Notes: generated from the letters alone by a model not told the origin. A stretch of DNA of 64,000 nt from Zygnema cylindricum (GCA_037447655.1 JBBHKE010001915.1:34156-98155); one strand, 5' to 3'. Positions 17,482 to 33,739 are shown, counted from the stretch's first letter. Made by a program: numbers and translations.

Positions 17482-18962
17482 GGAGGTGGTAAAGCCTGTT
17501 TATGAAGTATTTTTTGCATCGGTACTTTTATTTTTTTGTTGGAGGCGTTTGATGTTTCTTTTTTTCGAAGAAAGTCGTTTGTGAATAATCTACTCGGTGC
17601 GGGGGAATGTAAAAAAAAAAAGTTCCGGTGAAGGCAGTTGGTTTTTTTTTTTTTTTCTTTTTTCGTTATGGTACCCTTTTTAGTTCGCGATGTTGGGTTT
17701 GACAAAACAAATTAGTCGGTAGACGTTGTGACAAAGGACAAATGTGAGCGACTAAGGACTTGATAGAGTAATTACATTATCGAAGTTTTACCCTCGTTTT
17801 GAGTGTAAATCGTACAATTTGTACAATTCGTACAGTTTGTACAGTTTTTTGGGCAATTTTACGTGTTATGCTTTACCCTAAAAACTGTACGATCCACTTT
17901 CAACCTCCGGGCAAATTTCTTCAAATGTAGTTTACCCTTTTGAGTCCTTTCGGAGATTTTTTGGGGAGTTTTTTCGCGGTTGGGCACAACAGTTAGTTTG
18001 GGTTTTATAGATTTGGGATGAATGTACGAGGGAAAAATGAGGGAGAATTAGAGAATAGGTATGTCCTTTTAGGTTGTTCTTTTATGTCCTTTTTATGACC
18101 TTTTTATGTTTGACATACAGTCTTATGACTTGTTTTGTTTTATTCATAAAGACGGAACTCATGTGATGACAAATGGATTTTCAGTTTGAAACTCTCAAAA
18201 GGGAAATGAAACCGAAGAAATTTGATGATCTTTTTTTTTTTTAGTGTTTTTATTGAGACCTTTGCATTTGGAAGAAACGTGGGAAATTGGTGTTGACTTT
18301 GAAGTCTTTTATTGGTTATGTTTTTGGTTTTTGCTTATGGTTGTATTTTACTTCTGGTGTTTTTTTTTGTTTGTATTATTATTATTTTTTTCATTTGTAC
18401 TCTTCGCTTTCTCCCATGAACTTATTTGTTTAAGGTAGACCTTTTTTATTAAATATTTCGACATCTACCTTTCTTTTGTATATATCTCACAAAGGTTTGG
18501 TTCTTGACTGGGATTTGATCAATTTTTCTCGTCGTTCACTCTTTGATCGTGTGTAAATAAAAAAATAAAGTGATGGTTTTTATTCCACATGATTTTATGG
18601 CGTTGGTAAATATTTGTTGTGGGTTCTAGGTCGGATATTCGCCAAGGTGTACACGGCAATACATGCAACACTCACGTTTGTGTACACTTATAACCACTAT
18701 TAGCGTTGTTGTTTACTTAAATTAACTTGTCTCCCTACCCCTCTTCCTATTGCTCCTCCTCTTCCTTTCCTCTTCCTTTGCCTTTCCTCCCTCTTCCTCT
18801 CCCTCCCCCCCTCTCCCTCCCGCTCGATCTGTCCTATTTTCATTTGAAGACATCAATCGGGAGAAAAGAATTGTATCTTTCATTGTTATTCTCCTCTAGT
18901 AACAATCTCACAAACAAGTACAGAGAAACAAGAGTTGGCGATAATAGTGACAAACGCTATAG
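17482..18962. other. Intergenic, T-rich
   Basis: 3' flank of the flotillin-like gene, with many T-runs and a C/T-rich stretch at 18730-18830. No gene recognised. The flotillin C-terminal half was sought here and not found. Confidence 0.5.
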
Positions 18963-19677
18963 CCTAAGGGTGAACTTCCATTAGCGAAAAAGTGGGGCTT
19001 TTTACTGACAGCCGTACCGTTTCGTACATGTCCGTACAGGAAATTCTTTTTTTCAAGGAGAACATCATTACAGAAAAATGTCCAAGGTTGTAGGCGTAAA
19101 TTCGGACCGTCGGATGCAATTACACTTTTTATCCGAGACGCCACGTCACTAACGCTACAGTTGTTAGGACCGTGCACAGGGAGGACAATTCTCGAAGACT
19201 GAACGTGTAAAAATAGGCCGCGTGGAAAAGGGAAAAAAAATCCACGATGAGCGCGCGCGTATGTGCGTACACGTCGCAAGGGCCATGTGCCTTCCGCCAG
19301 GGTGGCTGCAAATCCACTCAAATTATCCAATCACGCTCCCACCATCAAAGTTTGCCGCCGCCTTTTTGTCGTTGTGCTTTGAAATTTTTGGGTAGTACAT
19401 TTAATGCCCTCTGTACGAGTCATTAATTATCCCCGCTAGTACAGATATTATCCCCGCTCGTACAGATATTACCTCCGCTTGTACAGATATCGCATTCAGA
19501 CATTGCATTCGAAGACTCTTTTAAGATTTTAAGCATCTAGTATTGGCCTACATGTTACCAACCTGAATGAGCCACGCAAATAAAAAGTGGTTTACTGACG
19601 CGACCTAATGGAAGGCATGCCCTTCATAAAATTTTCCGTACAATTAATGAGACGCCTAATGGAAGTCCACCCTGAGG
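18963..19677. mobile_element. DNA-transposon-like element, CCTAAGGGTG ends
   Basis: Left end CCTAAGGGTGAACTTCCATT and right end AATGGAAGTCCACCCTGAGG are imperfect inverted repeats about 715 bp apart. Part of the inside (19129-19317, - strand) is related at both DNA and translated level to 51170-51300 (+), inside another transposon. The shared translated piece reads PPWRKAHG then CDVY. Another CCCTAAGGG end with adjoining AATGGAACTT lies at 51490-51515. No firm target duplication could be fixed. Confidence 0.5.
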
Positions 19678-21010
19678 GTATGGTTACATCAGGAGGTCTT
19701 TGTAATAGTACGGACATAAAAATTTATGTATTACAGAGGCCTCGTTACATCGCGTATTGTTTGTAAATGAGTTTTTACATACGTGTTCTGATTTGAGTGG
19801 TTCCACGCAAGTTGACGATCAAATCCCTAAAATCGTCAAAGATTTGGAAACCGACCATTTTCGTATGGATATCCGTACCTGCGTATTACGTACGTGTACT
19901 TCACAAGTGTACTGCGTCAACGAACCTCAAAGATCTCCTTCACTTTGCTGACTTTCAGGAAAAAACCGTATTTCTTTTCGGCAAAGATTTTACGGTCACC
20001 TTGTGCGAAGGCAAGTGACTTTGGGGACGTGTGAAATTTTTCATTTTTCATTGACGCACGTGTCTATCGTACAGGTGTAGCAAATTGACTGGTTCTGTAA
20101 TGGTGAACTCACCTCCGCGAGCTGGGTTCACCATTACAGAGGCGGATGGAGCGATTGCTTCGCGGATGAAGACCAAAATGCAATCGGACGGTCAATGTTT
20201 TCTCCCGGATACTTGAAGAATCGTAATCTTATTTTTTGTAATGTTGTTTTCAAGAAACTCACGAAGATAGAGTACGGCATGGTACGGGCAAGTACAAAAT
20301 TCTGTATTAAACCTCACTTTTCGTAACCATACCTTTAAACGGCCCTAATTGACGTAATCCAATTCCAAGGAAGGATGCGAACCTAATTGGTGAAAGTGGG
20401 TCTTCCGCGGCCGACACAATCTTTTAGATTGCGTTTAGGCGGGACCTGCTTGTAGTCCAACCCAGCGCATTCCGAAGATCCACTTTTCACCCACATGGAG
20501 CAGAGCCCTAAACGGGCCCACAACTTTCGGAGTTTTACGGCAATAGCTATGAGATAATGTACTTGGTTTCGAACTTTCGATCACGACTACTTGACGATTT
20601 TGCTGTATTGTTTCGGCCGACTTTTCTGCCTATTACGTTTGCCACGAGCTATTGTAACCAAAGACTTTCTTTAAAACGAAGTCCTTCAATGTGGTGGTCG
20701 TTCCTTCATTTCAGGAACGAACGGCGATTGTGCCAACTAACCGTTTTCGTGCTTGAAGCGTGTGGAGCGAATAATGTGAATCTGCCGTCCAATCTTAAAC
20801 GTTGACGGTCGTCGACGGCTCATCATCCAGAAATTTTTAAACACAGCCGAGGTGTACTTTTCTTCAGCTTTTTTGTCAAAAGCCACTGCTCCACTCTCTC
20901 TCTGTATTCTCTGCTCTCCCTTTCAACGAGTCCTTGATCTCTCGCTCGCTCTCCCTCTCTCATTTTTTGGTCAAAAGCAATCCGTCAAAACGGGGGAGGT
21001 TAGCGTTCCA
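19678..21010. other. Upstream region and leader of the thermospermine synthase gene
   Basis: No gene recognised. From about 20880 to 20965 it is rich in CTCTC/CCCTCTC, typical of plant 5' leaders. The open frame continues upstream of 21011 to an ATG at 20852, but the added residues are Leu/Ser-rich and unlike the family. Confidence 0.5.
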
Positions 21011-25427
<4,417 letters not shown>

Positions 25428-26921
25428 ATAATACACCTGTAACTGGATATGCAAAATTTTGGTTATATATCTTCGTTGTCATTTTCTGGTAGTCCAGGCT
25501 AAATGAATTTTAGGGGGGCCCGTTGTTTTTTCTTGTTTAAGTACAACTAGGGAAAAGTACAACTAGGGAATTGTGATTAAGCCAGCATTAAAGTGAAATA
25601 TATTCACGCTATTGCAATGTTCTCTGATGATTATTTCTTGCTGCAAGCAATCTTGTGAGTAATTACAGGGTTCCCTGTGTTTATGTCAAGAGAAGAATTC
25701 CATTTAATGTTATGAACAGTTTTTGTTTTTTGCGCATCAGTGATTATTTTGTGATATAATGATAACAATAATCAGAATGTTGGTCGAATTTGTAACGTTC
25801 CTGCCCCAACGTGTTCATCTTGCTTTCCTGGTTCTTTTGTCTCAATGCGAATATGTTTGAACAATATTTGCAACAACATTGTTGTTGTATTGTACAACAA
25901 TTTCTGTTTCTGCTGTTTAAGAATTATTCGCCGTTTTGGACCAAAAAGAAAAAGGAGGGTAGATAAGGCTCTCAAAGTGAAGAAAACAGTGCAGTCATTC
26001 AGTTTCACGCTGTTAATGTTTTCTGTACACATGGCCCTTTGAGCAAACTCGTGATGTATTAATGTTTGTTGACAAGTTGAGCTAGTTTCCATGTGTGTTT
26101 CTTATTTACAATGTTTTAATTGTAGCTACAGTGCATATTTATTGAAAATGTGCAATGGCGAACCATCTGTGTACACAAGGGAAGTCAAAAGCAAAATGAA
26201 AGTGATGGAACACAAGAGCAAACCCGAAAAATACTTGGAAACACTTCAGAGGACATGACGAGTGGAGAAAATAAAAGCCGCAACCAAGAAACCAAATAAT
26301 CAGAATGAACAAGCAACCGCTACGAAAGCTACATCTTCTGCGGTAAATGATTGTTACTCATGTGACGCTGGAGTTACAAGCTCGGGATAAAATGGATCCA
26401 AAGGTGAATCTCCCTCCTTCCTTTTTCCAACCTCTCCTCTTGCTTTATTGTTTTGCAAGGTCGGCTTTTGCGATGATCCGGGTAGAACATTTATTGCACT
26501 GGGCTTTGGGTTAGTGGTAAAGTTTGAGAGTAGCGATTTGGGTTGATTGCGCTATATTTTAGAACATACTCCAAAGAGTGGCTCCTCCGGCGAATTTAAT
26601 ACAAATGATTCAGTTGTGAGAGGCTGAGTTGATTGCCAACATGCTCTAAAACCCCTGCAAGATCCTTCTATGGAGGATTTACCAGGGCGGGCACTTTTTT
26701 ATGGAGTAAGGTTTCCAGCGACGGGAGTTTGAGCAGGTTTAGATTCTTGGCTCGAACTCTGGATGGTTTGTTTGGTTTGCAAAAAGTTTATTCTCATCCT
26801 TTCACTATGGTTGTTCTGATAGGACTTCTGCTCATCCTCTTGTTTGTTTCCCCTTAAGACATGATTTGATATCTCATCTCTTCTCTTTTATTTATCCTCT
26901 TTTTCAGACGGTTTTCATTAC
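25428..26921. other. Thermospermine synthase 3' flank, duplicated at 33970-35445
   Basis: No gene. Short open frames here recur in the second copy with changed residues and small indels, arguing against coding. Contains AT-rich sequence likely to include the 3' UTR and polyadenylation region. Confidence 0.6.
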
Positions 26922-26933
26922 AGTTTCTAGTGT
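26922..26933. repeat. Target-site duplication of the LINE, left
   Basis: agtttctagtgt here and at 30656-30667. The uninterrupted copy at 35450 has a single related site (agtgtctagtgt). Confidence 0.88.
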
Positions 26934-27157
26934 TATCTGGGCCAGATAAATTAAAAAGCACGATGGTAAACCATCTTGAGTGCGGGGTACAAAAGGGGTG
27001 GCATGGCCAAAACCGAAAAACTACCAGCAGGGGAATAAACAAAAACAGGAACACAAAAACAAAAAGAAAACAACAAGGAAAATAAAAGCACCCAAACCCA
27101 AAATGAAAAGCACGACAACTGGAAAAACCCAAATCTACAACCCCAATCCCAACTCAA

Positions 27158-29909
27158 TTAAATAATATACGAAAAGCAACCCCGTAAGTCCCCCCAACCC
27201 GGGGGAGCACGTTGAGGGAGTACCGGAACACGGCGACGATCCATAACCGCAACAACCGATCGGAGGAGAATAGAAGCATGCACTCGTTGTAAAGCCACAG
27301 ATAAGCGTCGACAATAAAAAGAAGTAAGAACCGAAGGAGGAGGGCTCCCAGGTCCTCGACGCTCGAAAGCACGTCGAGCGCAAGTACGGAGAAACTCGTC
27401 CATTGGAACACCCAGACAACCAAAGATCTCGACCGCCATCGGAATAAAGTCATCCATAGGGTCCCGGTGGGCATAATCACGCTCCTTCGCCCTAGCAGCA
27501 TCACGAGCCGTCACCCCAACATGTCGAGCCGCCTGACCAACAACCGTCGCTAAAGTAGGGTTCCCCAAGACAATATCACTGAAGATACGACGGGCACCAT
27601 CGAGTAAAACAATATTTACCCGACGAGTGAATAATATTAGAAACCTCCCGACACACAGAAAAGCCCCCCTCTGAAGCGATAGTCGCAACAGCGTCACGGA
27701 TAGTGTCGTGCGCCTGGATCAAATCTTCCCCATGGGAGCAACGAAGCAAATGGACACCATCCCCAACCAAGAATCCGGAAACAAGAGTAGAGGCAATAAG
27801 GCACCAACTTCCCAAATATGCAGCTGGAGCAACACGAGCAGTCAATAATAGACCCAACCCCCAAGTAGAGACAAAGAGGGATGCTTGAATGCGGACCGAG
27901 GGCCCAGACTCGCGATCCAAAGCCCCACGACCTAACAGAGTGTGAACGACGTCCATGAGGCGATCGTCAAAAGCCGAGAGAGAGAAGACAAACGTCGAGG
28001 TGGGAGGGGAAGTACGAGTAAGGTAAGAAGGGCGATGGGGAAAACACCTAGTTAACATAGCAAAAGCCACTTGGGGATCGGGAAGGTGAGGAAGGTCTTC
28101 CACTTGGGCTAGATCTGTCTGTAAAGCAAAGTGAAGGAATTAGGTCACAAAAGTATCCGAACCAAGGGGGCAACCAAGCACACGAATACCATCAGAGGGA
28201 GAAGGGGTTTGAAAACTAGGAGGGGGAGTAAATGAAAGTGGAATATCCTGAGGAGACCAAATAACACATTTCGAAGGCTGAACTGAAAGGTTGAGTTCTG
28301 CTAAACGTTCCCTTAAAAAATCATAGGCCAACACGACTTCTTTTTGAGGCCCAATAAAGTGTGTATCATCTGCAACCAAAGGGGAAAGGCAAGAAGGGAA
28401 GGCGGCTGCGGAAGCACGAAGGGCCTGGAAATGGGCAAGGGCGAACAAAGGTCCGCCGAGAGGGTCGCCTTGGCGAGTGCCAGTCGCAGAGGAGAGAGGA
28501 ATGAGATCACCGTCGGCCCAGAAGGAAAGTGTGCTTGTCAAAGAATAGAAAGCCCGCACAAAAGGGAATAATTGGACAATTGGAGATGGAGCCGCCATTA
28601 GCTCTGAAAAATCACGTTCCGATCCACCGTATTGAACGTATTGGAAACGTCGTCCTGAAGGACCAACCAATCGGGATGTACATCCAACAAAGCCCTAATC
28701 CCGTGGACCACGGTCTCACAACCTCATCTCGTGGCCACTCCGAACTGATGAGGAGATAAATAGTCATGGAAAGCTGGTTGGAGCTGGAGACATATCGCAC
28801 GAGCCACCAATATATATAAAACCTCTCCCACGGCAATAGGGCGGATCCCACCATTAGGCTTGGCGACTGCCACAAGGCGGGACGCCGTGAGAAGATCACA
28901 AATCCAAGGGGGCACATCCCCACTAGCAATAAGAGAGCAGACTCAAAAAAAACACATCGAGCCCTCGGGCACCCGATTCAGGTGGCAAAACATCGCGAAA
29001 CAAGTCATACACCGTGCCCGAGGGGCCCCCTGCTAAAAGGTGAGGGGAAGAGCTGAGGGCCTTAATAAAAACCTCCCGATCTAAAGTAAAACTCTCGGAA
29101 GGCTCAAAGGCTTGGATGGAAGGGGGTAAAGGGGAAGGTACAAGGGGGTGGAGAGCTCGAAGGACCTCAATAGTGGAAGAAGATCGGGGGGCAGGGGTGA
29201 ATGGTTGCCGGGCCCGAACCGCTCGAGAAAGCTCACCAACACGCCCCAAGTGAATTGCTCGACGATAAGAGGCCGAGACATCTAATGGCCTAGGTGCGCG
29301 ACGTGGTATGAAAGAGGTGCCCGATACCCGATCCTCATGCTCGGCGTGGAGGGCCTTCACCGCGAAGGAATCGGCGACAACGCGCCATAGTTTCTTTAGC
29401 CCCACTGCCCCCTCCACGACCTGGAAGGACTAGGACCCAGAGAGAGAACATGAGAAGAAGGTGCAAAGGAGCAATGTCCGTCGGGTTTGAAGAAATGTGG
29501 GACAAGGGGAGGTGGAGGGCATCTTGTACTATTGTCCTCACGGCCATAGGAATACGGGTGTACAATCGCGGGCGGGGGGCTCCCAAATCATAAGCCCCCA
29601 AAACATGTAACTCACGGACGAAATTCCAGTCCTCATCTGTGGGGTCGGACGAGAGTGTGGTCGATGACGATTGAGGAGTGTGGGGTCGGACGGGAGTGTG
29701 GTTGATGACGATTGAGGAGAGGTTATAGACGAAGGACCACCCAGGGCTATACAATGTCGACAACTCCATGTATGAAGGGAAATACCGGCCCCAGCGGCAA
29801 AAAGGTTGTGACACCCAAGACATTCTAAACGCCTAGAGGCTGTTTTACGAGGTTTGGGTGGAGGTGGGGGAGGGAGAAGGGAAAAAGAGGGGCTTCCGGA
29901 CATGGTCAA
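27158..29909 (-). pseudogene. LINE polyprotein: zinc finger, reverse transcriptase, probable RLE endonuclease
   Basis: The frame is broken by several shifts and at least one in-frame stop (TAA near 28140), so it is inactive as it stands. In order: a Cys/His cluster (CLGCHNLF then CRHC, about 29745-29835); a conserved pre-RT region (DEDWNFVRELHVLGAYDLG, about 29600; FIPRRAPRPLD, about 29300); RT finger motifs VAVAKPNGGIRPIAVGE (about 28850) and LQDDVSNTFNTVDR (about 28650); GTRQGDPLGGPLFAL (about 28470); and the catalytic LVADDTHFIG (about 28360). After the stop it continues with LPDPQVAFAMLTRCFPHRP, GDGVHLLRC and, near 27430-27490, KERDYAHRDPMDDFIPMAVE. The last resembles the K..E core of PD-(D/E)XK nucleases fused to RTs. 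That nuclease call is inference; the RT call is firm. Confidence 0.82.
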
Positions 29910-30040
29910 TAAGTCAAAGAAGCCATGGGAATTGGGAGGGTGAGAGGAAGAGAAAAGGTGGGAGTGGAAAAGGAACCATGTGGGATGGGGAAATTGGTAG
30001 TGGGCCAGAATATGACATAAAGATTGATGCCGGAAAATAA

Positions 30041-30073
<33 letters not shown>

Positions 30074-30243
30074 GGGGAGAGAGGGGGAGATGGGGAGGGG
30101 GAGGAGAGAGGGGGAGATGGGGAGGGGGGGAAAGAGGGAGAGGGTTCTAATATCGGTTTTAGGTGGGGGGGGGGGGGGGGGGGGGGGGAGGAGAGGGGGA
30201 GAGGGAAAAGAAATGTTCGTCTGTTTGTTTGGTTTTTTTTTTT

Positions 30244-30281
<38 letters not shown>

Positions 30282-30297
30282 TTTTTGTTTTTTTTTT

Positions 30298-30335
<38 letters not shown>
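30041..30335. repeat. Homopolymer-rich LINE leader
   Basis: On the + strand: a G-run of about 30 (30041-30072), a second G-run (30163-30187) and about 100 bp of T with rare G (30228-30335). On the element's sense strand these are A- and C-runs near its 5' end. Assembly length here may be unreliable. Confidence 0.9.
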
Positions 30336-30510
30336 CGAGTTACTGTGTGTGTGGTGTGTGTGCGCGTTTGTGCGTATGATGCTTGGAACTCGCTCTTTGG
30401 GGGGATAGGGAGTCTGGCGTTTCAGGGGGGGGGGGGGCTAGTTATGACATAGCGGGATCGCACCTATAGGTTCGCCAATGTGCGTGCGGTCGGCAGCGGC
30501 CGCAGGCCAG

Positions 30511-30648
30511 ATCCGTGGGTTCATGGTAGCAAGGAGTAGTGATGTCGCGTAGTTAGGGAGGGGAAGACGACAAACTGTAGATCCGTGGGTTCATGGTAGC
30601 GAGGAGTAGTGCTGTTGCGTAGTTAGGGAGGGGAAGACGACAAACTGT
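30511..30648 (-). repeat. 70-bp tandem repeat at the LINE 5' end
   Basis: The text starting atccgtgggttcatggtagc at 30511 restarts at 30581 with two or three mismatches; the second copy ends at 30648, seven bases before the target duplication. In element orientation this is the extreme 5' end, as with promoter monomers of some animal L1 elements. Confidence 0.8.
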
Positions 30649-30655
30649 CCTGACT

Positions 30656-30667
30656 AGTTTCTAGTGT
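30656..30667. repeat. Target-site duplication of the LINE, right
   Basis: Second copy of agtttctagtgt. From here the sequence follows the sister unit (ggtatat, then attaatgagcc). Confidence 0.88.
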
Positions 30668-32047
30668 GGTATATTATTAATGAGCCAATGACACTCTAGG
30701 CCACTGTTTAAGTGTGCCACAATCAGGGATACAACAACGCATGACACATCAGTATCCAGCAGCATTTTTGCAAAAAGGTTACAAACATACAGACACATCA
30801 ATAATTCACCAAGAATGTCAATTACCTACCATTTTTAGGGTTTGGATAGATACAAAGTTAACCTAAGTTTTTGTACAAATCCCTTTTTGCAAGGCCCAAT
30901 AGGCCCAATGGACTTTATCCAATGGTAATGGGCATCATCTATGTTTCAAGCACATAATGTCCTGCACCTTCAAAGCCTAGCCTAGTTATATCATTCAAAG
31001 CCTAGCCTAGTTTCAGCCTATCACATCTGCGCTTGATCTGCTCTTTCTGTTTTCCTCTCGCCAGGGCAACCGTCGTATCCAATCTTGCCATACACACTAA
31101 TCATAAACTTCCCCACACAATTTTCTAGATGGTTTTGTGTTTCATTTCTTTTCCACTGAACAAATTTGTGACATTTATAACCCGCATGGTGCAATTACCT
31201 TGTGAGAAGAAAAGTTAAAAGAGCATTTACAGCCATAGTTGACTGCAGCTTGTCAATACCTTAAGCTGTGCATTGCCAGATTTATCCTCATTGTTATGGA
31301 ATCTTTTCCACTATTACAGCCATCGTTAAAATATTTTGGGGGTTGGTTTGGTACACCGCCCATCGTTATTAGTGTTAATAACACTAATTCTGTGGCGACT
31401 TATTTTGGCCAAAAATAATAAAATAGTGTTAACAACATTATTTAAGGAAGTGGACCAAAATCAGCCACGTCACCTTTCACTAAATTAGTATTATTAATTC
31501 TAATTTCGCATTTGCACTAATTTTGGGCGGTGTAGCTTTTGCTGGGATTGGGACATTGTACTTGTTCTCCTTTTCCCCGTCTTTCACTTTTATGTGTGTT
31601 CAATTCTTCGCCAGAGCTCATTTTAGTTTGTTTTAGTGTGTTCAATTTCCCAATTTTGTTTTGAAATACTTTCCTTTTGTTCCCATGTACTCAGATGGTT
31701 TACCAGTGCGCTTTCTTAATAAAGATTAGCTATATATAAACAGTGATGTCTTAAGCCATCGAGGGTGGAAATTGGTGTTTCAACCACGGCAATTTTCAAT
31801 TCTGATAGCTCAACGCCTTTGCGCAATTCTTTCTCGTATTGCATTAAACCCAAAGAATTGAACAGGATGTGACTCAAGAAGAAAACCAGGGATTATATGG
31901 AAAAAAATGGTAGCCTTTGGACTAGCAAAACTACTCGTAACGACCTTACATTCTGACTGAAGATACCACTCCAAGCCAAACAAACAGAGGACGATAAAAA
32001 AGCTTTATCTACAAAGACATGACCGACATTTACTTCCCCCGCTTTGC
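30668..32047. other. SET gene 3' flank (left unit) with an embedded MITE
   Basis: Non-coding, almost identical to 35456-36810 apart from a 7-bp and a 24-bp insertion here. The 24-bp one is a local tandem repeat of caaagcctagcctagtt. Confidence 0.7.
31354..31532. mobile_element. MITE, TACACCG family (left duplication unit)
   Basis: A 179-bp element between TA dinucleotides (31352-31353, 31533-31534). Left end CACCGCCCATCGTTATTAG, right end GCGGTG. It was present before the segmental duplication, as its copy lies at 36117-36295. Confidence 0.7.
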
Positions 32048-33739
32048 TCATTTTTTCTTTAGCAGCTCCAACTTCTCCTTCAGAAACCGAAGAGCTTTGA
32101 TAACAATACCTCTCTTTTCAGCTCGGAAGGTCATAGCGAGCTTCACATCCATAGGTAAATTTGCTGTGACTAAGGAGTCGGTTGGAGCAGGAGGTAGCTG
32201 AGCTTCCATTAGCAAGCATAGGCCAATCAGAGTACGGATTGCTCTCTCCTCAGCTTCTCGACCTAATAGAGGGACCTGTCCCCATACCTGAAGGTCTTGG
32301 AGCTTAACTCCTTCCACAGACCCATACATACTTCGAACAGCGGCCAGTAAACGCTTGTCCACACACTCAGGACCTCCCAGAGTAACCTGCAAAAGACGAC
32401 AATAATCAACAGCTCTCCTGATTTATTATCGGGGCATATATAAAAAACTAACAAATCCAGGGTTTTAGACGCATTTACGAGAGGATTGACACAGTCCCAG
32501 CCCTTGTTGTAGTCTTCAAATCACAAAATTAAGAAAGGCAGTGCCCGACTCTCATTTCCATGAATACTCATGGTCACAATGACGGACAGTCAGTGCAATA
32601 AGGATCACCGGCACCATACACCGTGAATCATTATTAGAGTAAATAATTTATTAGAGTAGAGAAAGGTAGAAAATTTTCATAACAGTTTTCAGCCAAAGTC
32701 GAAACAAGCATAGAGGAAGTTTTACAGTCTGGGGATGCCGTTTGGAGAATCCTTACAAAACCGTGTCCAAGAAAACAGAACAATGACCTTGAGAGGCAGT
32801 CAGACCTTCACCAGACACGAAAACAGATAATGCGACCAGCATGAGTATTGTCCCTCTTTTGGGTTTCCTTTTCAATTATAAAGACATTCCCATAGGAAAA
32901 AACTAAAAAACTCGAACTTGTGCAGCAATTGGTAGTGGAAATTAGTTAACATAACAAAACGCTGACCCTTACCAGCACGTTACTGCCTGGGCCTGCAAGG
33001 TGAAGTTGTACAAATACAGCCTCTAGTGCCTCTAGGGAATAGCCAGGTTGGGGCACCCGTGCTATTTCACGTGCCGTTTCCAAAAGAGACAACTGAAATC
33101 GCAATTCCACCCTGTCGTGGCTACATTGCTCTTCCACAAATCCATAATCCAGCAAAAAAAAGTCGTTGCTGAGATTGCCATAACTGAGCTCCACAGGGGT
33201 TCCCTCCGACATATCACAAAGAGCTACCATCTGGCATAGACAAACACGCAGGATTCAAAAAATAAGAAAACCAATAGCAAAGCCTCCACGAAAGTCTAGA
33301 ACTTCACGAATTAACAACCATTTCAGGCTTCCATTCCATTCCATTAATTTCCAGTCTTCAGTTATTCCTTTCCAAAAATACCAAGCAGCGAAAGGAGGTC
33401 TGCGTGCCACAATAAAAAAACCATTGCTTCCAAACTCTGTGTGGTTAACCTTTCCAAAAGTACCTCAATATTTCCGTCATTTGTAGTCTCGAGGGCACGC
33501 ACAAGAGCATTGGGTGTTGAGCTGTGGTTAGCCATGTCAACAAGGGGAAGAAGAGCGGCAGGTTGATTTAACCCACGGGGTCGAAAGGCTCGGCTGAGAC
33601 TGCAGCCATGGCCCAAGCCAAAGCCCCGGTGTCCACTTGTTGCCCACCAAAAGGATGCTGGTCCGGAGGAAATTTTTGAAGCACGGCTGGAATGACCTCT
33701 TGGGCTAAGACGAACCAAAAAACGGCTCCGCATTTTCAC
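32048..33739 (-). pseudogene. Duplicated 3' exons of the SET methyltransferase gene, frame-disrupted
   Basis: Copies of exons 4, 5 and 6 of the gene at 36811-41378: 33464-33739, 32973-33230 and 32048-32386. Exons 1-3 are absent, since the duplicated block begins in intron 3. The exon-4 copy has one extra G (ctcttgggctaag against ctcttggctaag) and, about 110 bp on, one missing T (cggctgag against cggcttgag). The shifts cancel, replacing about 37 residues with unrelated sequence before the frame returns at SRAFRPRG. Exons 5 and 6 stay open with one visible substitution (GYSLEALEA for GYSPEALEA). It could be spliced as alternative 3' exons of the upstream gene, but the shifted segment lies in the SET domain, so a working methyltransferase is unlikely. 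Confidence 0.85.

Larger units (their letters stand above)
26934..30655 (-). mobile_element. Non-LTR retrotransposon (LINE), - strand, full-length-like but broken
   Basis: A 3722-bp insertion bounded by a 12-bp target-site duplication and absent from the sister duplication unit, so both borders are exact. Read on the - strand: a 5' region with a 70-bp tandem repeat (30511-30648), homopolymer-rich leader, an N-terminal zinc-finger-like segment, reverse transcriptase, and a C-terminal segment resembling the PD-(D/E)XK restriction-like endonuclease of some RT families. There is no poly(A) tail. The last 15 bases (26934-26948) form a perfect inverted repeat, TATCTGG-G-CCAGATA. A + strand relic of the same family lies at 55550-56815. 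Confidence 0.9.

Noticed and set aside
20852-21010. Upstream ATG as the thermospermine synthase start
   Set aside because: The extra 53 residues are a translation of a CT-rich leader and have no counterpart in the family.
27703-28759. + strand open frames in the LINE
   Set aside because: Shadows of the reverse transcriptase and nuclease frames on the - strand.
30024-30452. Gly-rich then Phe-rich open frame on the + strand
   Set aside because: Translation of G and T homopolymers in the LINE leader.
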